From: Rebecca billardiae RCC1528
Lineage: Eukaryota > Haptophyta
DNA length: 64,000 bases
Assembly (NCBI GenBank): GCA_965240325.2
Contig: OZ251251.1
Span: 744,001 to 808,000, forward strand
Direction: 5' to 3'
Positions 9,360 through 19,537 of this stretch are shown here, piece by piece. The notes under the pieces are model-generated. The model saw only the letters and a program-made list of their open reading frames with translations, made no database searches and was not told the DNA's origin. The position numbers were made by a program, and so were the translations under genes. Position 1 is the first letter of the stretch. The number at the start of each line of letters is the position of its first letter.

Positions 9360-11746
9360 TCATTGGTGCGGCGTGCGAGCCTGCGCGCTGCCGCCTCCTG
9401 GCCCGCCTGCGCTCGCCGGGTGCGCGCCGAGGCCGAGCATGGGCTGCGCCGCCACAGGCCGCTGCGCGCCCGCACCTTCAGCGGCGGCGGCGCCGCCGCC
9501 CGCGCCGCCATAGCCCAAGCAGGCGGCGCCGCCCGCAGCGTACTCCGCGGCGTGCGCGGCGGCGTGCGGCGGGGCGCCGCCCATCACGCCGCCCATCGTG
9601 CACGGCGCCATCGGCGGCGCGCCCACCGACGTGGGCGGCGGCTGCTGCTGCTGCGCCGGCTGCGCACAAGGGTAGGCCTGCGCAGTCACCGGCCGCGCAC
9701 ACCCGCCGCCGCCCGCGGCGACCGCACCCGGTGGTGCCGGCCTCGAGCTGCCGACGGGGAGAGCCATTGAGTAGGGCGGGGAGGCGGGCATGCGCTGCGG
9801 CGGCGACGCGGCGGCGCCGACCCCGCCGGCCGAGCCCGCGCAGCCCGTGCCGGCCGCGGCCGGCCGCCCCAGCCCTGGGCTGCTCAGCGCGTGTGCGCCG
9901 CTGCCCACTCCGCACGCGCACCCGCACCCGCCGTAGCCGCAGCCGCAGCCGCCGCAGCCGCCGCCGCCGCCACCGCTGGAGGGCGGCGGTCCGGCCGATG
10001 CTGCGGCGTTGGGCATGTCGAAGCGGACGCTCGGCGCAGACGGCGTGCCGAGGGGCGGGCGCGGCGCTGGCTGCTGCGCAGCCATCGGCTGCTGCGGCTG
10101 CTGCTGTGAGTGTGGCGGCTGCTGCGTCGCCGGCAGCAGCGCCTTCGCCGCCGCCGCCTCCGCCTTGTCCTGCGCGCGCTTGAGCCGCTTTGCGGCCGAT
10201 CGCTCCGAATCCCGCTCGCGCTTCCGAGCGGCGCGCGCCGCCGCCTTGACGGCCGCCGCCTCGGCCGCCGCCCGCTGCTCCGCACTCGCCGGCGCGGCCG
10301 CGGCGGAGGGCGCGCCCGCCGGCGCGCCGGCCGGTGTGGCGCCGTTCTCGCCACCGTGCTCCCGCTTGGGCGGCTTGGGCGGCTTGGGCGGCTTGGGCGG
10401 CTTGGGCGGCTTCGGTGCCTTCGGCGGCTTGGGCGGCCTGGGCGGCTTGGGCGCTTTGCCCGAGCCGCCGCCGGCGCCGCCCGCCGCGGCGGATGCGCCG
10501 TGCATGGCGGAGGCGGAGGCGGCCGCGCCGCCCGCCCCGCCGCTCGCCGCGCCTGCGCTGTGCATGCGCGAGAGGCCGAGGGCGAGCTCCGCGCCCGGGT
10601 GTCCCGCGTCCTGCGCGCGCAGGGGCGGAGGTGCGGCGGCGCGCGGTGGCGCGCGCGCACGCGGCAGCGTGGTGGCGGGTGCGGGCGGCGCGGCCGAGTG
10701 AGCCGCCGCGCCGCGCAGCGTGGGCTGCGGTGGACGCGGAGCGACGGTGCGCGCACGCCCGTCCACGGCGCGGCGTCGCACGCGCGCACGCACCGGCTCG
10801 GGGTGCACCGGCAGCCAGTACAGCGAGCCCGAGAAGCCGTCGCCCGCGCCGCTCCCGTCGTCTTCGTCCTCCGTGTCGGAGAGATGGCCGCCGCCGCCGC
10901 CGGCGGCGGAACCGGCGCCGTGCGCGCCGCGCGGCGCGCGGGCAAACGGCCGGACCGCGCGCCTGCCGCCGGCGGTGCGGTGCGGTGCGCGGCTGGGCGT
11001 GTGCGCCGCGCCGCCGCTCGCGCCCTCGGCCTCCTCGTCCCCGTCGCCCCACACGTCAATCTCCGCCTCGGCTGCGCCCGCGCCGCCCTCCGCGCCGCCG
11101 GCCGCGCCGGCGGCCGCGCCGCCGCCGCCCGCGCCGCCGCCCGCCTCCGCACCGTCCGGCCCGTGCGAGGGCGAGTCCGGGTCGTACAGGTCGAACTCGC
11201 CCTCGCGCTCCTGGTACTCCTCGTTCTCCTGCCGCGCGCGCGCGCCGAGCGGGCGCCGCCGCACGGGGGGCGGGGGAGGGGCGGCGCGGCGGCGGGGCAC
11301 GAACATTCAGCCAAACGTCCGTCTGCGCGCGAGCGGCGCGCGCCGCGCCGCGCGCGCGTGCGCCCGCGCTCGGCGCGGCGCGGCGGCGCACCTCGAGCTC
11401 CTTGAAGTCGGGCGCGAAGGCGCGCCAGTTCTCCGAGTAGTGCTTCGCCCACACGTACACCGTGCCCGACGCGCCGAGCGACACCGCCATCAGGTGCGTC
11501 GGGTGCCACAGCGCGAGCCGCGCGCCGTCGCGCGGGCCGCGCACGATGCCGACGAGCGTGCCGTACGCTCGGTCCCAGAGGTAGAGCGTGTGCTCGGAGT
11601 GGCGCTCGGCGACGCCGACGACGGTCTCGCCGCGCGCGCTCAGCGCCGCGTGCGCCCAGCCCGTGCCGTTCACCACGTCGCTGAAGGTCCGGAAGTGCGC
11701 GCCGGCGGCGGGCGGCAGGACTGCGCCACCGCCCGCCGCCGAGCCC

Positions 11747-11787
<41 letters not shown>

Positions 11788-12804
11788 CCACCGGTCGCAG
11801 CCCACGACCGAGCCCGCGCGCACCGTCTTGTCGGCACACGTGAGCGCGACGCACGTGCGGTCGCGCGAGAGCGCCATCGAGCGGATCACGGCGTTCGCGC
11901 CGCCGACCGCCACGCGCGCGAGCGTGCGAAGCGGCGGCGCGGCGGCGCTCGCAGCGCCGTCCGAGCTGGCGGGCGGCGGCAGCCGGATGGCCACGAGCGT
12001 GTTGGCCGTGCCGACGAGGAGCGTGTCGTCGGCGCCGCGCGCCGCCGTGCGCAAGAAGAGCGCGCACGGCGGCGCGCCCGCGCGCCCGGGCCGGCCCGCC
12101 GCCGGCGGCGTGCCTCCGCCGCCGCCGCCGCCGGCGGCGCGTGGCGGCGTCGCCGCGGCCGCGCTCGCGGGCGCGGCCGCGGCGGCGGCGGCTGGCGCGG
12201 CGGCGGCCGGCGCGGGTGGCCCGCCCGCCGCGCTCCCCGCGCACGCCGCCTGCTGCTGCGGCTGCTGCGGCTGCTGCGGCGGCGTGCCGCCCGCGGCGCT
12301 CGGCTGCCTCGGCGGCGTGGCGGCGGCGGCGGCGGCGTGCGCCCTCGGCAGCAGCGGCACATCCCTGACGGTGCCGCCCTCGAGGTCGAGGAGGAGCAGC
12401 CGGCCGCTGGCGGTGCTCACGGCGGCGAGCGAGGAGCGCGGGCCGCCGAGCACCGTGCGCGCGATCGGCCGGTCGAGCTCGATCCGCGCGATCACCTCGG
12501 AGGCGAGAACGCCCCACACGATCAGAACGCCCGATGCGTCGGCGCTGAGGAGCCGGTGGCCGTTGCGCGACCAGCAGACGGAGACGACGGGCTCGGCGTG
12601 CTCGGCGAGCTCGCGCGCGACGCCGTGCGTGTCGTAGTCCCACACGAGCACGCGGCCGTCCGCGCAGCCGCCGGCGAGCAGCGTGCCGCGCCGGTTGAAC
12701 GCGAGGCACTTGCACAGGCCGTGAAAGAGCGCGTCGTCAATCACCTCGGGGTAGTCGGAGGGGACGGTGGCGTCGCGCACGGCGGAGGAGGGCGGGAGGA
12801 CCAT
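9360..12804 (-). CDS. RBBP5/Swd1-like WD40 subunit of COMPASS H3K4 methyltransferase
   Basis: Scaffold WD40 protein of SET1/MLL (COMPASS) complexes in the nucleus. Exon 1 runs 12804-11392 and exon 2 11228-9360, phase 0, 1093 residues (human RBBP5 is about 540). The ATG at 12804 puts FNRRGTLLAGGCADGR at about the place of the RBBP5 FNRWGTLLAVGCNDGR block. Next come VCWSRNGHRLLSA, later WDRAYGTLVGIVRGPRDGA, and at the exon join FAPDFKELE/ENEEYQEREGEFDLYD, matching the RBBP5 hinge FAPDFKELDENVEYEERESEFD. LYWLPVHPEP resembles the YLPIAPE block. The beta-propeller is broken by Ala/Pro/Gly/Gln-rich insertions. The second half is low complexity with a KPPKPPK array (about 10365-10450) and a Lys/Arg/Ala-rich helix. 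The family assignment is strong; the tail function is unknown. Confidence 0.88.
10365..10455 (-). repeat. 9-bp repeat encoding Lys-Pro-Pro array
   Basis: Units of GGCGGCTTG on the plus strand translate on the minus strand to repeated Lys-Pro-Pro in the C-terminal tail of the RBBP5-like protein. Most of the array is perfectly periodic, with a few Ala and Arg variants. Confidence 0.8.
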
Positions 12805-13690
12805 CGGGCCGGGGCGGGGTGGGGGCGAGGGGGGCGGCGGGCCGAGCTGCTGCGAGCGGCGTGCACGACGCGCGCACGCGCGCTGCCAGCCTTTCCGCTC
12901 GCCACTGTCAGTGCGGCACTGCGCCCGCCGGCCACTGGTCGAGCAGCGCACGCGGCGCGAGTCCAGTGTTCGGGCACGGGTCCGGTTTGGCTTGTGGTTG
13001 GAGGAGTGCTTGCGCCTGTGCGCAAGGGGCGTGTGCGGAGCGAGGACATCAGGACAAAGCAATGGGGGTACTTACTCTACCCCGCTCTTGATTTTAAGAT
13101 TGGGGGCCCTCGTCCGCCACTCAGCCACTGGTCAAAGTGCTCTTCTTGCCCGGTGGAGGGCGCTGGCGCCTGGGAGGTCGCGTGCGTTCGAGCGCGCCAG
13201 CCGCGCGCCGCGCCGCCGTGGGCGAGGCGAGCCATGCGCCGCGCCTCACCCTCCAAGACCACGGACGCGCACCCGTCCTCCGGCCGCGCCTTCGCTCCGG
13301 ACGAGCGCTTCCGCCCGCCGGCGCCGCCGCGGACGGCGAGCAGCGGGCCCGGCAGCGCCGCGTTCCGGCCGAGCCTGTTCAGCGCGCGCCGGCTCGGCGC
13401 GTCGGACGGCGCGGCCGAGCGTTTGGCACGCTGCGCGCCGCACACGTTCGGCACATCCCGTGGGGGCCAGCTCACGGACAGCGCGGCCGAGCGTGGCTGC
13501 AACATGCCGAACATGCCGACCCCCGACGGTGGTGCTTCGTTTGATCCACGCAGGCCGACTTTTATGCGACATTCTTCGCGGCGCGAGGGCACGGCGGTGA
13601 GCGATGGTGGCGTGCGTGCGGTGGAGACGGCCGCACACGGCACTGCCGGTGCGCGGCGCACGCGCGGCGCACGGCGCGTGCGCTCGTCTC
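12805..13690. promoter_or_regulatory. Divergent intergenic region (RBBP5-like / SP-RING)
   Basis: The two flanking genes start outward from this stretch, so it must hold both promoters and 5' leaders. I see no TATA box or other definite element. Short open frames on both strands lack domains. Confidence 0.4.
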
Positions 13691-16299
13691 ATGGCTGACG
13701 CTCGGTGCCACGCGGCGCACCGGCGCGGATCGATGCGTGCGTGTGCTCACCTGCGCCTCGCCACGCTCGCGCCCGCGCGCGCGTGCGCGCACACGGCGGG
13801 TACACAGGTGGGGGCCCCGTCAGGGCTGCCGCCGCCTCGGGCGGAGCCGTTGGCTTTGGCGGCGCGGCGCGCCACAGCAGGGGCGGCGCGCTCAGCCAGC
13901 CGTTCGCGCTGGTTGCCCCCTCGCAGCACGCTGCCGGCGGCGGCGGGCTCGGCGGGCCCGGCGCATTCGAATTCGACGACGACTTCGGATTCGACGACTC
14001 CGAACCCGGCGGGCGCGACGGCGCCGCCGATCCTCGCGCATTCCTCGCGCGCGGCGTCGTCGCCCGCCGGGCGGCGCGCGGCGCGCGCGGCCCCGCGGAC
14101 GACGGCGCGCGCTTCGGCCCGCCCCCGCTCGGCGCATGCGCGTCGGCGAACCCGTCGGACCAGCTCGCGCGGCTGCGCGCGATTGGGGCCATCTACGGCC
14201 GCGGCCGCGCGGCGCCCCCCGCGATTCCGGGCGCGGCGATGCTCGCGCAGGGCGGCGTGGCGCCGCGCGCGCTCCCGCGTGCTCCGCTCTCGCCTCGGGC
14301 GGCCTCCGCACGCGCGCCACCGCTGCCACCCTTCGACCACCTGCGCCAGCTCGCGATGCCTGCGGGCATGGCCGCCCCTCGGCGCGGCATCGCGTACGAG
14401 GACGACTCCTTCGACGACCCGGAGGACAGCGCGCGCGAGGAGCCGCCCACGCCGCCGCGCTCGCCATCGCCGCCGCTGCCATCGCCGCCTAGCGACGGGT
14501 TCGGCGGAGGCGGAGGTCTTGGCCACCCGGCCGGCGGCGGCACGCGCCAAGGGGGAGCGGGCGGCAGCGGCGGCGCGGCGCGCGGCAGCCGCGGGATCGG
14601 CGGCTCGCGCTTCTTCTTCGCCAACCCGGCGGTGGCGGCGGCCCACGGCGCAGGCCGCGCGCGACCCAACCCGCTCACCGGTCGCCCTGCTTGGCGCGCG
14701 CCGCCGCCCTCCGCCGCCGATGGGCCCGCGGCGCCCCAGGCCGCACCGTCGTCGTCTGCAGACCCATCTGCGCTGTACGCGCGCATGCTGATCGACACGC
14801 TCGCGCGCATGCGCTCGCAGCTCGACTCCGCTTCGCTGCAGTTGGGCGGCGGCGCGGCGGGGCAGCAGGGGCAGCAGCAGCAGTCGCACGCGCAGCAGCT
14901 GCGGCAGCGGCAGCAGCAGCAGCAGCAGCAGCAGGACACACGCAACGCTCTGCGCGCGATCCTCCAGGGCCGCCTTGCCAGCGGCTACGCCCGGCAGGCG
15001 GCGGCGGCGGCGTTGCCCCGCAGCAGCCGGGCCGCGCGCGCGCACGGCGCGTCCGCCGCCGCCGACGACGACGACGCCGCCGACGCCGCCGACGCCGACG
15101 ACAGCGCCCTTCTCGAGAGCTGCGAGGAGCGACTCTCTCTCAAGTGCCCCGTCACACTTGCGCGGCTTCGGGTGCCTGCGCGCGTGCAGGGCTGCGCGCA
15201 CGCGGCGTGCGTGGAGCGCGCCGAGCTGGAGCGCTACGCGGCCGCCAAGCCCGGCCGCCCGTGCCCGCTCTGCTCGCGGCGGCAGCGCGCGCAGCCGGCG
15301 CAGATCCGCGAGTGCCCGCTGATGGCGGCGGTGCTGGAGGCGGCGAGCGCGCGCGGCATTGACCCGGACTCGCACCGCGCGCTGGTGCGCGGGCGGAAGC
15401 TGGGCGCGATGCGCGCGGGCGAGTGCCCCGTGCGCGTCGTCGACCCCAACCCGAACCCCAACCCTAACCGCCTCGGCCCCGACGAGCCGCCCACCGTCGT
15501 CGACGCGGACGACGCCGTGGTGATTTCATTCGTCCCGATCGGCACACCCGCGGGCCGCGGCGGTGCGGGCGGCCGCGGCGGTGCGGGCGGCGCGGAGGTG
15601 GTGGACCTGCTGAGCGCGGAGCCTGGCGAGCCGCCGCCGCCGCAGCAGCCGCGCCCACGGCCGCCACGGCCGCAGCAGCCGCAGCAGCCGCAGCCGCGCG
15701 CGCGCGACGGCGGTGCGGCCGAGCCGGCGGAGGCGCCGCGCCCGAAGCGGCAGCGCGTGCGCGTGCCCGGCGGCGCGCCGCCCGCACGTCCGCCCGCCAA
15801 CGCGGCCCATATCGACTTGACGCTTGACGACGACGACGACGACGACGATGGCTGCGGCGGTGACGGCTTCCGCGGCGGGCGTGGCAGCGGCGGTGCACGC
15901 GAGTGCGCCGCCCTCGAGCTGAGGGCCGCCGCCGCGGCGGCGGCCGTGGCCGCTGCGTACGAGCATCAAACCGTCGCAGCAGCCGTGGCCGCGCACGGCG
16001 GCGGCCGCCGCGACCAATCCCAAGGCTCCAGCGAAGGCGGCACTTGGGCTGCGACGGCCAGGGGGGCGACGCGCGCGCGCACGCCCGCGCCGCCGCCGCA
16101 CGACGCCGTTCCCGAGCTCGCCCTCTGGCGCGCATTCCTGCAGGGCGACGACGACGACGCACCCGCCGTCGCCCCCGCGGGGCCGACGGCCGACGCCGCT
16201 GCGGAGTGCTGCGAGGAGGAGGCGGCCATCTTTGGGCTGGACGACCTGTTTGCGCTGTGCGAGAGCGGCGAGAGCGAGCATGCAGAGTCGTGGCGCTGA
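13691..16299 (+). CDS. SP-RING (MIZ-type) SUMO E3 ligase, Siz/PIAS-like
   Basis: Predicted nuclear SUMO E3 ligase. The SP-RING at about residues 440-495 reads LKCPVTLARLRVPARVQGC, then AHAACVE, then PCPLC, matching the PIAS/Siz arrangement (KCP, R-x-PAR, GC-x-H-x-x-C, CPxC). Downstream are three SUMO-interacting-type motifs: VVISFV, VVDLL and IDLTLDDDD with an acidic run. The N-terminal half is disordered, with FEFDDDFGFDD and Gln runs; I find no SAP or PINIT domain. Start: the frame has no ATG upstream of its conserved-looking N-terminus, so I infer a 14-nt first exon, 13691-13704 (MADA plus two bases), joined in phase to 13824-16299, giving 829 residues. The start is the weakest part. Any SP-RING ligase (PIAS, Siz, ZMIZ) fits better than a classical RING. 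Confidence 0.8.
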
Positions 16300-16643
16300 G
16301 TGAGCGTTGGCACGGAGGCGCGGGGCGGAGGCGTGCGCGCGCCGCTGCGGGCCGGACGGGCCAGCGGCCGCACTGTGGCTCACTCAGCGGGCGGCGTCTC
16401 AGCATCAGCAGGCGCTGGCACGCGCAGCCGACGGCGGCGGCGCGGCGTGGGCGTGGCCAGCCCTGATCAGCGCGCTACTGCTACTGCTGCTATACGCGAT
16501 GATGATATGATGAGCGCCTGCTATATATATTACCGCGAGCGCGCATATGCTGCTGCGCCACATATATGCTAGTCGTCGTCAGCGCAACGACGATGTATAC
16601 ACATGTATATCGACGAGTAGGACGCGGCGCGGCAGCGCGTCGA
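16300..16643. other. Short convergent intergenic region
   Basis: Joint 3' flank of the SP-RING gene (+) and the FYVE-pseudokinase gene (-). It contains a short (TA)n near 16521 and nothing else that I can support. Confidence 0.5.
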
Positions 16644-19290
16644 TCATTCCGCCTCGTCGTCGTCAGCGCTGCTGCTGCCCAGCGGCAGCACGTGCCCGCC
16701 CCGCGCGTCACGGCTTTCAGGCGTCGGCCCGCCCGTCGCGGGCGCTGCTGACGACGGCATGACAGCGGCGGGCACCGGGCAGCTGCTCGCCCCACTGCCC
16801 GCGCGCACGGCCGCGGGCACACCACTCGGCGCTGCCGCGCCGCCGCCGCCGCCTGCCCCGGCCGGCGGCGCCGGCTGCTGCTGCGGCGCGGCGCGGCGGC
16901 CATGCCGGCGCAGCGTCCTGAGCAGCTGCCTGGCAGCCGGGCTGAGGGGCGCGGCGGCACCGCCGGCCGGGAGGCCGTGGTGCGGCGGCGGGCGCACCGG
17001 CACGGCGAAGAAGGGGTCCGCGAGCAGGTCGAGCAGCGTGGGCGGCTTGTGCGCGCGCGCCGAGCCCGCGCCGCCAAAGCCAACGCCGGGCGGCGGCGGC
17101 GGCGCCGGAAAGAAGATGGTGCGCAGCACTCGCCACGCGCCCGGCGCGCCCGGGAACGCCGCGCCGCGCCGCAGCCCTTCCGCGACGTGGGCGTGCTCTG
17201 CGGGTGTGCCGGGCGTGCGCGCGGCGCGGCGGCAGCGCGGCGGGGGCACCGGGCAGAGCGAGGGAGAGGCGGCCAGCAGCAGCAGCCCAGCAGCACCGTC
17301 TGAGCACTGCGGCGGGCGCAAGCGCGCGCGCAGACCGTGGGCGCGCGTGCACGCGCGCGCGCGGCGCAGGAGCGGCGCGGCAGCGCGCACCCGCGGGCGT
17401 GAGCTCTGCGCCCGTCGTCATCTCGAACAGCACGTGCCCAAAGCAGACCACCTCCGGACTGGCGCCCGCCGCAGCCGGCACCGGGCCGCCGCCGGCGGCG
17501 TCGGCGGCGGCCGTCGCGCGCCGCGGCGGCGCGTGCACACTGGCCGGCACAGGAGGCGGCGGCGCCGCCGTCGTCGTCGTCGTCGTCGCGGCCGGCGCGG
17601 TGCGGTGCGCGGGCCCGCCGGGCGCGGCAGCGCCGCCCGCGCGCTCGGCGGCGCCGTCCACCGCGTGCGCCTCCGCGCTCGGCGGCGGCCACCCCGCCAG
17701 CAGCGCCCCGTACGGACTCAGCCCAAGCAGGCCGCACTCGAGGCCCGACAGCAGACAACACAGCTGCGACTCCGCCCCGCCGCCGCCGCCGCCGCCGCGC
17801 GCCAAGCCGCCGCCGCCGCCGCCGCCGCGCGCGTGCGCAGCGCCGCCGGCCGGCTCGTCGTCGTCGTACGCGTCGAGCCCGGCGCCACCGCCGCCGCTCC
17901 CGCTCCCGCCGCTACTCCCGCCGCCGTCCCCGCCGCCGCCCAGCCGTACCCGGTTTACCCGGTTTACCCGGTTTCGTCGGCGCGGCCGGCTGATCAGCAG
18001 CACGTTGCCCGAGTGCACGTGCGGCGCCGGCAGCCCGAGCTCGAGGCGGAGGAAGCGGAGCGCCTCGAGGATCTGCCGGCCGAACGCGGCCACCTGCGCC
18101 GCGGGCAGCGGGCGCGGCGCCATCGCCGCGTCCTCCGCGTCGGGCCGGTACTTCTCGGCATACGGCCGCAGCGGCGGCGCGCTGTGGTGCAGGTGGTCTC
18201 GGAGCGAGCCCAGAGGTTGCAGCGGCCGCAGCGCGAGGAGCTGGCGCTTGCGGGGGTCGGCGCGCGCGTGGAGCACCGGCGCGAGGAACGGGTGGCTGCG
18301 CGACGCGACGACGAGCAGCTCGCACAGCGCCGCCCACGCCGCCGCGCCCTCGGCCGCGGCCGAAGCGGGGGCGGCGGCGGCGGCGGGCCGCGGCGGGCCG
18401 CCGCCGCCGCCGCCGCCGCCGCCGCGCTCGGGCGAGGCGCCGCGCGGCGGCGCGGCGCTCGCGGGCGACGTGTCGCCGGAGGACAGGCGGTCGTCCGACG
18501 GGCTGCCGCCCACCGCCGCGCCGCCGCCGCCGCCGCCGCCCTCGCTCGCGCGCGCCCCGCCGGCCGCCGCCGCGCCCGCCTGGTGCGCGCTCGGCTGCGG
18601 GCTTGGCCGGCGTGCGGGCGACGCGCGCGCGGACGACGAAGGGGCGGCGGCTCCGGGCGGCCGGTGCTCGCGCGGCGCGAGCCACGGGCAGTCGGCCGCC
18701 GCGACGGTCACCGTGGCCATCACCTCCAGCGATCCCGCGCCGCCCACGCCCGCCACGCCGCCGCCGCCGCGGCCGCCGCCGCCGCCGAGCGCAACGCCGC
18801 CGAGCGCGCTCGCGGCGAGGCTGACGGCGCGCTTGGCCACGCCGCCGGGCGCGGAGGCGTCCTCGCCGCTCAGCTCGGCGCCGTCCAGCCCCGCGCCGAG
18901 CAGCGTCGGCCCGTCGCAGCGCAGCGTGTAGTAGCACTTGCTGTAGGCGTCGTCGCGAACGTTCCGGGAACCGACCGGGAGCGGCCCGCTGAGGGTGGCG
19001 AGGCGCGCGCCCGGCACGGCGCGGAGGAGGTGGCGCGCGTCGGCGAGCGCGTCCGCGCGCTGCGCGACCACGCGCTCCAGCGCCGCGGCGCACGGCCGGC
19101 ACACGCGCTGCGGCTCGTCCGGAGCGATCAGCCTGGGCGGCAGCAGGCACCGCTCGTGCGCGCAGCCGTTGCAGAAGACGTGGCCGCAATGGCGGCAGTG
19201 GTGCCGGCGGAGGACGAGGGAGAAGGGCGCGCGGCACCCCTCGCACGCCGAGACGCTCTCGTCCGGCACCCACTCCACGCGCAGCGCCAT
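16644..19290 (-). CDS. FYVE finger fused to PXK-like pseudokinase
   Basis: Predicted PI3P-binding endosomal protein. Exon 1 is 19290-17391 and exon 2 17299-16644 (91-nt intron, phase 1), 851 residues. Residues 7-67 are a complete FYVE finger: WVPD (7-10), RRHHCR (28-33), eight Cys in the usual spacing, RVC (62-64). After a Gly/Ala/Ser-rich linker comes a kinase-fold domain like PXK/Slob: FLRLELGLPAPHVHSGNVLL at the catalytic loop, LECGLLGLSPYG at the DFG site, VVCFGHVLFEMTTGAEL at helix F, and in exon 2 PPTLLDLLADPFF. Catalytic-loop Asp and DFG are absent, so it is a pseudokinase. Animal PXK carries a PX domain where this protein has FYVE; both bind PI3P. A 9-bp CGGTTTACC repeat (17949-17972) encodes Arg-Val-Asn. 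Start chosen at the ATG just before the FYVE. Confidence 0.82.
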
Positions 19291-19537
19291 CGCCGCCCGA
19301 GGCGCGGGTGGGCGCGAGGGCGGCCGCTGCAGCAACTCCACTGGCGAAAAGGCTAGGCGAAAAGCCAACCGCGCGGGCCGCAAAAGAAATATAAGCCAAA
19401 CCGTCACTTTTTGCCGTTTTGCGCGGCGGAGAATTCAAAAACTTATCGGAGAGCTCGCGGCGCCACGGCGCGGCTTGCCGCGCTTGAGCTTGACGTCGAC
19501 GCCCTGGACACAACGACCGCACAGGCCCCTCGCGCGC
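19291..19537. promoter_or_regulatory. Compact bidirectional promoter (FYVE-pseudokinase / RAD17)
   Basis: Only 247 bp separate the divergent start codons. The centre (about 19380-19445) is AT-rich by local standards and contains AATATAAGCC and a TTTTTGCCGTTTTGC stretch. These are plausible core-promoter sequences for one or both genes; no transcript start is known. Confidence 0.45.

Noticed and set aside
13705-13823. Direct upstream extension of the SP-RING frame
   Set aside because: That frame opens with GTG, not ATG, and the peptide is Arg/Ala/Cys shadow sequence. A 119-nt intron after an ATG exon fits better.
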